Assembly (NCBI GenBank): GCA_964578885.1
Contig: CAZOEO010000007.1
Location: 69,809 to 133,808 of the forward strand
Reading direction: 5' to 3'
Source of the DNA: CAZRHR01 sp964578885
GTDB taxonomy: Bacteria > Bacteroidota > Bacteroidia > CAIKAF01
DNA length: 64,000 bases
The translations under genes and the position numbers were made by a program. This document shows, piece by piece, positions 53,709-62,567 of this stretch. Position 1 is the first letter of the stretch. Each line of letters begins with the position of its first letter. The notes beneath the pieces are model-generated. The model made no database searches and was not told the origin of the DNA. It worked only from the letters and a program-made list of their open reading frames with translations.

Positions 53709-54623
53709 CTATTGGATGCTAAAAGATTGTAATGCAGGACGATTGCCTTTAGATGCAATCAGGTTGATATATGGATAAGATTGTCCGGGCGTTTCTTCCT
53801 TAAGTAATTTACTTTCCGGAACATAACGATAAAGTTTATAACCCAGTTCCCTGGTTAGGTAGGCCGACAATTCGGCGCAGGAGGTGCCTGCATTTCTGGC
53901 ATTGGTTTCCGTAAACTCCACCAGAAGGACGGGGGCATCCGGGCTAGTAAAAAAGTCACGTCCGCCTTTCAAAACGGACAATTCCCAACCTTCTACATCG
54001 ATTTTCATAAGGTCTACCTCGGCCGGACGCAATGACTTTTCTGCTGCAAAAGCATCCAGCGTTGTTACTTCCACCTCTTCGGTAGCCGCGGTTCCTCCCA
54101 TAGAAGGTGCGGCAAAAGAATTAAAAGCATCGTAGCCCTCTTCAGCCACCATGAGTTTCAGGCGTCCCGGTTCAAAAGAAAGACCTTTCTGGACAATTTC
54201 CACTCCAGTTATCTTATTTAATTCCAGATTTTTACGGAATTTATTCGCCGTATTACTGCTCGGTTCAAAGGCCATAATACGTCCGTTGGGCCCCAAGGAT
54301 TTGGCGGCATATAAACTGAACAGGCCCACATTGGCGCCCACATCAATGAAGCAGCCACCGGGTTTCAGATAGCGTTGCAGAAAATCCAATTCATCTTCTT
54401 CAAAACCTTTAAAAATCTCGAAGGAGAGTTTGCTTTCCTTGTGGAACATCATTTGCAGTCCCGGAGCAATGGTGTATGGAATCTCGTCTTTCTGTCCGAA
54501 TAATAAATCGAAGTAATAACGGTCTTTCCAGGCTTTAAATTTTTCCGGCTTCATGGTGCGCCGGTTCCTGTAAATGGTAAGTCTATGAATCAGGAAATCT
54601 GCAATATGTAAGTCCAATGACAT
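53709..54623 (-). CDS. FkbM family methyltransferase
   Basis: This 304-residue SAM methyltransferase has FIDVGANVGLFSLYAAKSLG, IMAFEPSSNTANKF and LMKIDVEGWELSVLKGG. In ABC-exported O-antigens a terminal methyl group can cap the chain and be read by the Wzt C-terminal domain; its place directly after wzt fits such a role. That is an inference. Confidence 0.87.
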   Translation of the reverse strand: MSLDLHIADFLIHRLTIYRNRRTMKPEKFKAWKDRYYFDLLFGQKDEIPYTIAPGLQMMFHKESKLSFEIFKGFEEDELDFLQRYLKPGGCFIDVGANVGLFSLYAAKSLGPNGRIMAFEPSSNTANKFRKNLELNKITGVEIVQKGLSFEPGRLKLMVAEEGYDAFNSFAAPSMGGTAATEEVEVTTLDAFAAEKSLRPAEVDLMKIDVEGWELSVLKGGRDFFTSPDAPVLLVEFTETNARNAGTSCAELSAYLTRELGYKLYRYVPESKLLKEETPGQSYPYINLIASKGNRPALQSFSIQ

Positions 54624-54639
54624 AGTTTTGGTTTAAGAG

Positions 54640-55899
54640 TTAGCCCTGAACCCGGACCTTAAAAGGATCCAAAAAGGTTCCATGGACAGACTGGGGTAAT
54701 ACCTCCATCGGTTCATTGGCATCCATGGAAACCAGAACCTTTTTAAAATTATCGATATTTTCCAGTACCTGGTTACCGGAATCGACATAAATGCCCATTT
54801 CGTAGTGTCCGGGAGTAAGTTTAAAAGATGGAATATCTAAAATAAACTGGACATGTCCGGGCTGGAGATCGAAGGTTTGTTCAATAAACTTGGTCCAGTA
54901 AGATACGACCCTTTGCCCGCTTAAATCATTGAAAAATACGGCAAAAGAGACCTCCTTCACGGGTTCATGCACTTGATAATTCAATTGAAAGCTCAGCGGT
55001 TGATTTAAATAAATCTGTTCGGTCGGTTCCCCTTTTGCGTTTTTCATTTGAAAGGCAGATAGGGTTACTTTCCTGCTTCCGGTAATTTTCTGCTTATCGT
55101 CCAGGAGGTTTTGCTGTTCGTAAGCTTTCACGATGGTTTCAGTTTGGTCATGTGCCACCAGCGTTCCATTTTTCAGGAAGAGGCAAGAGGTACAAAGTTT
55201 ATTAACAAACGCCATATTGTGACTTACAAAGAGAATGGTTTTTCCTTCTGAGGAAGACACATCCTGCATTTTACCGAGGCATTTCTTCTGAAATTCCATA
55301 TCTCCAACGGCAAGTACTTCATCTACAATGAGGATTTCAGGTTCCAGATGGGCGGCAACCGCAAAAGCTAGTCGCACGTACATTCCGGATGAATATCTTT
55401 TTACAGGTGTATCTACGTAGCGTTCCACCCCGGAGAAGTCAATAATCTGATCGAGTTTTCTTTTGATTTCGTGGCGTCTCATTCCCATGATGGCGCCGTT
55501 GAGGAAAATATTTTCTCTGCCGGTGAGTTCCGGGTGAAATCCTGTACCCACTTCCAGCAAGCTGGCCATCCGGCCTCGTGTTCGAATGCGTCCTTCGGTT
55601 GGGGCAGTAAGGCGGGATAACAACTTGAGCAAGGTGGATTTTCCTGCGCCATTGGCCCCCACAATGCCAAGCACATCGCCTTGTTTCACTTCGAAATTGA
55701 CATGTCGCAGGGCCCATACATAATCTGACTGACCCGCTTTGGATCGGTCGTTCATTTCACCCAAAGTAAGAGACGGGTCTTTCTTCCCTTTCAGATGCGA
55801 AAAGAGCCGACCAATATCTTCCCGCAGGGTGGCGCCACCCACCGCACCAAGTCGATATTGTTTACCTAAATTTTCTACAGAAATCGAAATATCACCCAT
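54640..55899 (-). CDS. wzt: Wzt-type ATPase of polysaccharide ABC exporter with C-terminal carbohydrate-binding domain
   Basis: This 419-residue protein has an ABC ATPase domain (Walker A GANGAGKST, signature YSSGMYVRLAFAVA, Walker B ILIVDEVLAVGD) and a beta-rich C-terminal domain from about residue 270 to the end, as in Wzt proteins that recognise the finished glycan. Together with the permease it exports the completed, lipid-linked polymer. The extra domain implies chain-end recognition. Confidence 0.92.
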   Translation of the reverse strand: MGDISISVENLGKQYRLGAVGGATLREDIGRLFSHLKGKKDPSLTLGEMNDRSKAGQSDYVWALRHVNFEVKQGDVLGIVGANGAGKSTLLKLLSRLTAPTEGRIRTRGRMASLLEVGTGFHPELTGRENIFLNGAIMGMRRHEIKRKLDQIIDFSGVERYVDTPVKRYSSGMYVRLAFAVAAHLEPEILIVDEVLAVGDMEFQKKCLGKMQDVSSSEGKTILFVSHNMAFVNKLCTSCLFLKNGTLVAHDQTETIVKAYEQQNLLDDKQKITGSRKVTLSAFQMKNAKGEPTEQIYLNQPLSFQLNYQVHEPVKEVSFAVFFNDLSGQRVVSYWTKFIEQTFDLQPGHVQFILDIPSFKLTPGHYEMGIYVDSGNQVLENIDNFKKVLVSMDANEPMEVLPQSVHGTFLDPFKVRVQG

Positions 55900-55901
55900 A
55901 A

Positions 55902-56756
55902 CTATACAGTATCCATAAAGGTCTTTTGTACACGGCTAAAAATCATGATACCAAAGGTGAGCACTACTACCATGAAGGCGGCACTATAACCCAGACCAGA
56001 CCAAGAAAAAGTTCCGGCGCCGGTTACAGCAAACCGAAAGGATTCAATAATGGGCGCCAAAGGATTCCATGCAAGATATTTAGCATAGCCTTGTGGAATT
56101 TCTGACATGGGATAAATCACCGGTGTCACGTACATGAGTAGCGTTACGCCAAAAGAAACAAAATACGACAAGTCCCGGTATTTGGTGGTCATGGACGAAA
56201 TAATAATACCTAAGCCCAGGGCCAGTCCGGCCATAAGGAGAATGAGTAAAGGCAAGAGCGCAATGTATATACCCGGCTGAAGTAATCCCGGTTGTGTGAA
56301 GTAGTAATAAAGATACATAGAAGCGAAAAGCAACATTTGAATACCAAACTTCACCAAGTTAGAAACAATGACTGCGATCGGGGCAACCAAACGAGGAAAA
56401 TACACTTTACCAAAAATGTGCGCGTTGGAAGTAAAAGTGGTAGACGTGGCGGTAAAGCAAGATTGAAAATAGTTCCAAAGGGTTACGCCGGCCAGGTAGA
56501 ATAAGGGAGCGGGAATTTGTTCCGTGGAAATTTGTGCAATCTGACCAAATACAAATGTGTAGATAACGACTGTGAATAGGGGACCAAGGAAAAGCCAGAG
56601 TGGTCCTAGTACAGTTTGTTTATACAACGCAATAATATCTCTTTTCACAAGAATTGAAATCAGGTCACGATATTCCCAGATTTCTTTTAACTGAATATTA
56701 AACCAGCCCGACTGGGGGCGAATTTCATGGGTCCAACCCGAAGATTTTATTTCCAT
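55902..56756 (-). CDS. wzm: Wzm-type ABC-2 permease for polysaccharide export
   Basis: This 284-residue permease has about six transmembrane segments, with an N-terminal amphipathic region before LISILVKRDIIALYKQTVLG and the conserved LGPLWLFLGPLFTVVIYTFV and WNPLAPIIESFRFAV. It forms the export channel with Wzt. The ATG at 56756 is chosen over an upstream in-frame codon that lacks homology. It is the first gene of the long minus run; a TATCTTTG box is upstream. Confidence 0.92.
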   Translation of the reverse strand: MEIKSSGWTHEIRPQSGWFNIQLKEIWEYRDLISILVKRDIIALYKQTVLGPLWLFLGPLFTVVIYTFVFGQIAQISTEQIPAPLFYLAGVTLWNYFQSCFTATSTTFTSNAHIFGKVYFPRLVAPIAVIVSNLVKFGIQMLLFASMYLYYYFTQPGLLQPGIYIALLPLLILLMAGLALGLGIIISSMTTKYRDLSYFVSFGVTLLMYVTPVIYPMSEIPQGYAKYLAWNPLAPIIESFRFAVTGAGTFSWSGLGYSAAFMVVVLTFGIMIFSRVQKTFMDTV

Positions 56757-56792
56757 TTTGGCAATTACAACATAACAAACAGCACGGACGCA

Positions 56793-56800
56793 CAAAGATA
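56793..56800 (-). promoter_or_regulatory. Possible -7 element of the wzm-wzt polysaccharide run
   Basis: TATCTTTG on the minus strand fits TAnnTTTG and lies 36 nt before the wzm ATG. No -33 TTG is at the usual distance. Confidence 0.38.
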
Positions 56801-56970
56801 GGCAATTGCACAGCTCCGCCCTGTCAGTCCCACGATAAAACAGGGACTAACCTGAAATTTAGTTTTAAAAATCTGTGATACGCTGAGTTCAAAGGGCCAC
56901 GGCTTTCAACCCGTTTTGTTGTAGAGTATTCCAGATTTAAATTATTTTAACGCGAAGCAAAAATACTAAA

Positions 56971-56995
56971 AATCTAATTATTAATTAATTAGATT
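56971..56995. repeat. Perfect AT-rich inverted repeat between wzm and the cargo gene
   Basis: AATCTAATTA (56971-56980) and TAATTAGATT (56986-56995) are perfectly complementary around TTAAT. It could be an operator for either divergent unit or simply AT-rich curvature. Confidence 0.5.
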
Positions 56996-57123
56996 AATTT
57001 CAATAGTTTTTACCGCATGTGCAAATAAACAAAAAACGTTGGGAAGTACACAATTAAAAGGCGCAACCATCAGAATTTTTCAAGGAACAGGAGACGTTCA
57101 TATATTTTTATCTACAAACCTGG

Positions 57124-57153
57124 TTGTGCAATTGACCATAGGTTGTATTTTTG
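57124..57153 (+). promoter_or_regulatory. Promoter directly before the T9SS cargo gene (TTG-N19-TATTTTTG)
   Basis: TTG (57124-57126) and TATTTTTG (57146-57153) are 19 nt apart and match the Bacteroidota consensus. The -7 box ends only 4 nt before the ATG, so transcription would begin at or just inside the start codon. Confidence 0.42.
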
Positions 57154-57157
57154 TAAA

Positions 57158-60151
57158 ATGAAGGACCCAAAACACATCCTCTCCATCGTTTTGATTTGGC
57201 TTTTCCAGATCTTACCGGCCCAATATTTACACCTTTACGAGCCCTTTTCAGGTGAAGTTATTTCCGGGAATCAAGTGAATTTTTCCTGGAAGCAAATCCC
57301 GGGTGGCGCGCCATATACTTTTGAAATTGATACAACAAATACGTTTACCTCGGCACAGTCCACCCTTCAATCCGGCACAAATTTATTGCTCACACTGAAC
57401 CCCAACACCTTGTATTATTGGCGTGTCACAGGAAATGGCGGGCAGCAATCGCCCACCTTCCAATTCCATACGTCCGATATTCCATCGTGGGGAGATTTGC
57501 GTCTTTGGTTTCAGACGAGCCAGGGCATCACCGCAGCGAACGGGGTAGTTACCGAATGGATTAGTTCCGGAGATTCCACGCGGATTGCCTCTCAACCGTC
57601 TGTATTTTTAAGGCCGGAGTTGGTGGCACAAGGTCCCGGAGGTTTTCCTGTGGTCAAATTTGGAAAAACAGGAGCCACAGGAGGGCATACGGCCATGGAG
57701 TTTCCCGCCATTCCGCTTAGCAGCGATATGACCTTGCTCACCCATTCTAAACTCAACGGAAATGGCCCCACCATTCATTATTTTCTAGGAGGAATCAATG
57801 GCGCCATGCACTTAGGCGGGTCTTTCTCCGGTGGCATCGGATTGGGATTTTACACAGGTCCCACCTGGCGTTACACGGCCACCACGCCTGCACTCAACTG
57901 GAATGTTGGCTATTTTCACAAACAAAGGGCCCGACGAAACGGCACTGAACTCGGATTACTGGGAACCGCTCCTACGCAAACCTGGCAGATTAATATGTTC
58001 GGTTATCGTCCAGATAATGTGAATCTGAGAACCCATGCCGACATTTCCGAATTTCTGGTATTCAATCAGTCCCTTCCAGACTCGCTTATTTTATTGGGAG
58101 AACGCTATCTCAAATTTAAGTATGTACGGCCTGTTCGCCTTCCATATGATACGTTGGTCTGCGGTCCAACGCTGTCTTTAACCGTCCCTAATCCGGAAGA
58201 TTTTACATCCATTTTGTGGAGTACCGGAGCTACTACACCAAGCGTAAATATCATACAAAGCGGAACTTACTGGGTAAGGGGCACTTCTTTTTTAGGAGTT
58301 GTAACCACAGATACCATTCGGGTAAAAGGTGTATTTCCTTTTCCATTGACCTCTATCACAGACACCCAGAGATACCTCTGCCTTGGAGACACCCTGGAAA
58401 ATGTCTATTTGAATGCCAATCCAGCCCAGCCCTGGGTTTGGAGCAATGGATTTACAGGAGACACCTTACGAATCACCAGTCCGGGCACCTATCAACTTTT
58501 CCAGCCAGATTCTTCGGGCTGTATTTTCTCTACGCCACCTCTCGTGGTCATCAATCGCATGAATGCTGATTTTATCGCCGCTAACGGCTGCGAGGGAGAC
58601 ACCATTATGTTCACCGATTTTTCGCAGGATGCCCTTAATAATCCTGTCGTATTTTTCAACTGGCAATTCGGACCGAATGCTTTGGCAGACACCACCAATG
58701 CAGACACGGTATATACAGTATTTAGCCAACCAGGAATCTATCCGATACAGTTGATTGCCTACAACTCACTGGGCTGTCCGGACACCATGGAACGCGTGGT
58801 GGTAATAGCCCCAAAACCATTTCCACAATTTTCCATCAATCGTGAGTGCGTTGGAAATCCAATCACTTTTTCCAATCTTACACCCATTCCTTCAGGCACC
58901 ACCCTTTCGCAAGTCCGTTGGAATCTGGGAAATGGCGTTGTGTCCAACCAAATTGGACCGACCACCACTTACACTCAGCCGGGACAATATCCAGTTCAAC
59001 TTCGGATTCGATTCGCCAATGGATGTCTGGATAGCCTGGAACAGCTCGTTCAAATCGACAAACAAATCCAGCCCTTTTTTAGTTTACCCCAGGATACCTT
59101 TTGCTACGGAGTCCCTGTCCTCACCGATGATCAATCTTTATACACCAATACAACCGCCGGAAATATACAATGGTGGTTGAACGGGAGTGCGGTGATGTCG
59201 GGCAATCAGTATACAGGCACAGCAGGAAATACTGGTCCTAATGTATTGCGCATGACATTGCAATCTGCTGATGGATGTATTGGCGAAACAACCCGCAACT
59301 ACTTTGTGCAAGCCCTTCCAAATGCAGACATTGCCGCCTCACAGCAATTGGGTTTTCCGCCGACAGCATTTCAATTTGTGAACAACTCCACCGGAGAGGT
59401 AAATCAAGTCGAATGGATTGATCCATTAGGAAATGCCTTACAGAACATAGATACATGTATCACCACCCTTTCCGATACAGGACTTTATCAGGTTTTCCTC
59501 CGAGTGCGGGACCGATTCGGCTGTGCTGATTCCAGTAGTATTCCCGTGCGCATTGTTTTGCCGGAAATGAATGCCAGGGTGTTGGACCTAAATTGCACGT
59601 TGAATAGCGAAGGATATGTGATGGCAGATTTCTCTATTCGAAACGAAAGTTTTCAGTTGCCCATTCAAAAAATGGATTTGACCCTCTTTGTGGACCAAAC
59701 TTCCAGGATTTCTGAAGTATGGGAAGGACAGTTAAGTCCTGGTGCAGCGTTGCAATACAATTATAACGCCCAGCTGGAAACAATTCGCAGTCCGGGAGTT
59801 TGTTGCATTCAGATTCAACGCATTTTATCGGAATACAATCCCGGACAATTTTTAGAACAACCCGGAGGCACCTTCTGCGAAGCCATGACTACGGAATTTC
59901 GTGTAATCCGTCCGTTTCCGAATCCCACACCCGGACCATCCACCATATTTGTCGTTCTTCCGGAACAAGGAGTTGCCTACTGGGATTTATACCAAACCTC
60001 AGGGGCCAAAATCCAGCAAGGACAATGGGACGGACAGTCAGGATTACATCAATTAGACCTCGATTTATCTCAGTTGTCCCAAGGCATGTATTATCTCGAA
60101 ATCCGTTTTAAAAATGAGGTAACCACCACCAAAATTTTGGTGCAACGCTAA
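57158..60151 (+). CDS. Large multidomain surface protein with T9SS C-terminal sorting domain
   Basis: This 997-residue protein has a signal peptide (MKDPKHILSIVLIWLFQILP), an Fn3-like segment (NTLYYWRV), a concanavalin/LamG-like module (about 110-325), an Ig-like Cys-containing segment, three PKD-like domains (such as FFNWQFGPN and VRWNLGNG) and a C-terminal type A sorting domain: RPFPNPTPGP, then YWDLYQTSGAKI, QLSQGMYYLEI, and TTTKILVQR. The CTD directs export through T9SS and is usually removed on attachment to the surface. Ligand unknown; adhesion is likely. The ATG at 57158 is preferred over a TTG five codons before. Confidence 0.92.
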   Translation: MKDPKHILSIVLIWLFQILPAQYLHLYEPFSGEVISGNQVNFSWKQIPGGAPYTFEIDTTNTFTSAQSTLQSGTNLLLTLNPNTLYYWRVTGNGGQQSPTFQFHTSDIPSWGDLRLWFQTSQGITAANGVVTEWISSGDSTRIASQPSVFLRPELVAQGPGGFPVVKFGKTGATGGHTAMEFPAIPLSSDMTLLTHSKLNGNGPTIHYFLGGINGAMHLGGSFSGGIGLGFYTGPTWRYTATTPALNWNVGYFHKQRARRNGTELGLLGTAPTQTWQINMFGYRPDNVNLRTHADISEFLVFNQSLPDSLILLGERYLKFKYVRPVRLPYDTLVCGPTLSLTVPNPEDFTSILWSTGATTPSVNIIQSGTYWVRGTSFLGVVTTDTIRVKGVFPFPLTSITDTQRYLCLGDTLENVYLNANPAQPWVWSNGFTGDTLRITSPGTYQLFQPDSSGCIFSTPPLVVINRMNADFIAANGCEGDTIMFTDFSQDALNNPVVFFNWQFGPNALADTTNADTVYTVFSQPGIYPIQLIAYNSLGCPDTMERVVVIAPKPFPQFSINRECVGNPITFSNLTPIPSGTTLSQVRWNLGNGVVSNQIGPTTTYTQPGQYPVQLRIRFANGCLDSLEQLVQIDKQIQPFFSLPQDTFCYGVPVLTDDQSLYTNTTAGNIQWWLNGSAVMSGNQYTGTAGNTGPNVLRMTLQSADGCIGETTRNYFVQALPNADIAASQQLGFPPTAFQFVNNSTGEVNQVEWIDPLGNALQNIDTCITTLSDTGLYQVFLRVRDRFGCADSSSIPVRIVLPEMNARVLDLNCTLNSEGYVMADFSIRNESFQLPIQKMDLTLFVDQTSRISEVWEGQLSPGAALQYNYNAQLETIRSPGVCCIQIQRILSEYNPGQFLEQPGGTFCEAMTTEFRVIRPFPNPTPGPSTIFVVLPEQGVAYWDLYQTSGAKIQQGQWDGQSGLHQLDLDLSQLSQGMYYLEIRFKNEVTTTKILVQR

Positions 60152-60170
60152 ACCTCCCTAGTTTTACGGC

Positions 60171-60680
60171 ATGAACAAGGCCTCATCCACCCTTGCGTGG
60201 TACGTCTTTTATTGCAAATCCAGAACAGAAAAAAAACTGTCGGAACAACTTCAACTTAAAGGTTTTGAGCCATTTCTACCATTGGTAAAAACCAAAAGAG
60301 TATGGTCGGATCGAATCAAAGAAGTGACGCTCCCCCTTTTTCCAAATTATATTTTTGTGGCCTGCACATCCGCACAAGTGCCGCAAGTACTCGGATTTAC
60401 CCATGTAGTAGGCGCCGTTCGGCACAATGGAAGCTGGGCCACCTTAAGAGACCAGGAAAAAGCCCATATCGAGCAAGTTCTGATTTCCGGATTTCCTTTT
60501 GAATTACAGGAAACCAAGGTAGAAGAAGGAGATTTGGTGGAAATAACCACCGGACCACTGAAATCTATCCAGGGCCGCGTGCTGCACCAACAAGGGCCCA
60601 CACGCGTAGCCATCACCTTAGAAGTACTCAATAAATCTATATTGGTAGCCATTTCATCCAACGAAATCCGCAAACTTTAA
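60171..60680 (+). CDS. UpxY-like NusG paralogue, polysaccharide transcription antiterminator
   Basis: This 169-residue protein has an N-terminal NGN domain (WYVFYCKSRTEKKLSEQLQL, LFPNYIFVACTSAQVPQVL) and a C-terminal KOW (EEGDLVEITTGPLKSIQGRV). It fits the UpxY/LoaP/RfaH group of specialised NusG proteins that promote full-length transcription of long capsule or polysaccharide operons. It lies 19 nt after the cargo gene and 48 nt before asnB. Its target could be the plus unit or, in trans, the 21-kb minus run. Confidence 0.87.
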   Translation: MNKASSTLAWYVFYCKSRTEKKLSEQLQLKGFEPFLPLVKTKRVWSDRIKEVTLPLFPNYIFVACTSAQVPQVLGFTHVVGAVRHNGSWATLRDQEKAHIEQVLISGFPFELQETKVEEGDLVEITTGPLKSIQGRVLHQQGPTRVAITLEVLNKSILVAISSNEIRKL

Positions 60681-60694
60681 GGGATTTATCCCTT
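60679..60694 (+). other. Small hairpin between the NusG paralogue and asnB
   Basis: AAGGGAT-TT-ATCCCTT is a perfect 7-bp inverted repeat with a 2-nt spacer that begins at the end of the nusG-like gene. No T run follows, so it is not a standard terminator. Confidence 0.35.
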
Positions 60695-60728
60695 ATCTTC
60701 ACCCCGACAATTAAAACCTTTGTTTTTC

Positions 60729-62567
60729 ATGTGCGGAATCGCCGGCACCACTCATCCCACTTCAGCGGCCTCCCTCATCCGGTCGATGACTCAAGCTATG
60801 GCACATCGCGGCCCAGACGCAGAAGGCCATTATACCCATCCGGAACGCCCCGTGGCACTTGGACACCGACGACTTTCCATCATCGACTTGTCAGAAGCCG
60901 GTGCACAACCCTTTCATAGCGCCTGCGGACATTATGTCATGGTTTTTAATGGAGAAGTTTTTAATTTTCAAGAGATTGCCTCCGAACTTTTAAAAGAAAA
61001 AGACCTCCGCTTTTCCTCTCGCACAGACACGGAAGTTATTCTGGAAGCCTTTGTCCATTGGGGACCGGAGTTCATCCACAAACTCAACGGCATGTTTGCC
61101 ATTGCCATTTACGATATTCGGCAAGACAAACTCCTGCTTTGGCGTGACCGACTCGGCATCAAGCCCATTTATTTTTACCACCACGACCAGCATTTTGCCT
61201 TCGCCTCCGAACTCGGATCCCTCAAAGCGGCCGTACCTTTTACCAACATCAATCAGGAGGCCGTTTCCTTATATTTTCACCTTGGATATATTCCGGCACC
61301 TCATACCATTTATACCGAAGCAAAAAAATTACCCGCCGGACATTGGCTCACCTACGAAAAAGGAAATGTACAATCCGGCGCATGGTGGCATATCGAGGAA
61401 GCCAGTAATCATCCCTATCAAGGCACACTGGAACAAGCCACCGAAGAACTCGACCAATTGCTTACCGACTCCGTGGCAAAACGATTGGTGGCAGACGTTC
61501 CCTTCGGAACTTTTCTCAGTGGAGGTATCGATTCCAGTCTAGTCACCGCATTGGCGGCCAAACAATACGGACCAGGGTTACGGACTTTTTCCATCGCCAT
61601 GGACCAGCAAACCCATGATGAATCAGCCTATGCACTCGCCGTAAGTAAAGCGCTTGGCACCCAGCATACTTCCTTTAAAGTCACCGCCAAAGACGCCATG
61701 GATTTGGTGACCGACCTACCCGACATGTATCAGGAACCCTATGCCGACAGCTCCGCCATTCCAACCCTACTCGTGTCTCAATTGGCCAGAAAACATGTGA
61801 CCATGGTGCTCACCGGCGACGGCGGCGACGAATTGTTTCTTGGTTATGGCGCCTATCGTTGGGCCGAACGATGGAGTCAGATGCCGGCCTTTGTCCGGAA
61901 ATCTGCGGCCATCGCCCTTTCCCTGGGAAAAGAACGTCATAAAAGAGTGGCCGATTTATTGAAAGGCCCGCAGCATGTTCCCGTTTATTCCCATATTTTT
62001 TCACAAGAACAATACCTTTTTTCCGACCGTGAATTGTCTGCATTATTAGGATTTAAACCCGATTTGAGCAGCATTTCCCCACTTTTTCCCGAAAGAAAGC
62101 TATCCCCCGCGGAACAACAAGCGTTTTTCGATTTACAATATTATTTGCCAGACGATTTGTTGGTCAAAGTAGACCGCGCCACCATGCGGCATAGTTTAGA
62201 GGCACGTGTTCCCATCCTGGATTATCGAATTGCCACCTTTGCCATGAACCTGCCCCCCCATTTCAAAATGCAAGGACAAGTACAAAAGCTTATTTTAAAA
62301 AATGTGCTGTACAAGTATTTGCACTCATCGCTGTTCGACCGGCCCAAATGGGGATTTTCCATACCACTGGCCACCTGGTTGCAAAAAGAATTGGCGCCGC
62401 TTGTAGATCAATGGGTTACAAACCCAGAAGCCTATCGACACGGCTGTATACAGCATGCCACCGCGGTACAATGGCTCCAACGCTTCAGAGCAGGAGAAAC
62501 CAGGTTGTATAATCGCATTTGGCTCATCCTTCAGTTTAACCTTTGGTACGCCAGACACCATGCGTAG
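60729..62567 (+). CDS. asnB: Glutamine-dependent asparagine synthetase family amidotransferase (AsnB/WbpS-like)
   Basis: This 612-residue enzyme has nucleophile Cys2 (MCGIAG), a Ntn glutaminase domain (AHRGPDAEGHY, NGEVFN) and an ATP-PPase domain with LSGGIDSSL at 263-271. In polysaccharide loci such proteins often amidate uronic acids to uronamides (as for WbpS) rather than make asparagine. The context next to glycosyltransferases and Wbp genes favours that role, but sequence alone does not decide. The ATG at 60729 is required so that Cys follows Met. It overlaps the next GT by 8 nt. Confidence 0.9.
   Translation: MCGIAGTTHPTSAASLIRSMTQAMAHRGPDAEGHYTHPERPVALGHRRLSIIDLSEAGAQPFHSACGHYVMVFNGEVFNFQEIASELLKEKDLRFSSRTDTEVILEAFVHWGPEFIHKLNGMFAIAIYDIRQDKLLLWRDRLGIKPIYFYHHDQHFAFASELGSLKAAVPFTNINQEAVSLYFHLGYIPAPHTIYTEAKKLPAGHWLTYEKGNVQSGAWWHIEEASNHPYQGTLEQATEELDQLLTDSVAKRLVADVPFGTFLSGGIDSSLVTALAAKQYGPGLRTFSIAMDQQTHDESAYALAVSKALGTQHTSFKVTAKDAMDLVTDLPDMYQEPYADSSAIPTLLVSQLARKHVTMVLTGDGGDELFLGYGAYRWAERWSQMPAFVRKSAAIALSLGKERHKRVADLLKGPQHVPVYSHIFSQEQYLFSDRELSALLGFKPDLSSISPLFPERKLSPAEQQAFFDLQYYLPDDLLVKVDRATMRHSLEARVPILDYRIATFAMNLPPHFKMQGQVQKLILKNVLYKYLHSSLFDRPKWGFSIPLATWLQKELAPLVDQWVTNPEAYRHGCIQHATAVQWLQRFRAGETRLYNRIWLILQFNLWYARHHA

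Larger units (their letters stand above)
56757..57157. other. 401-bp divergent intergenic region with promoters and an AT palindrome
   Basis: This is the longest non-coding stretch of the window. It holds a -7-like box for wzm (56793-56800), a weak hairpin CCCTGT/ACAGGG (56819-56845), a perfect 10-bp AT-rich inverted repeat (56971-56995) and a promoter directly before the cargo gene (57124-57153). No small gene is supported. Confidence 0.55.

Noticed and set aside
62455..62559. Longer N-terminus for the last GT4 gene
   Set aside because: The extension lies inside asnB and lacks homology; MRSLYLSYDG at 62560 is the family's normal start.
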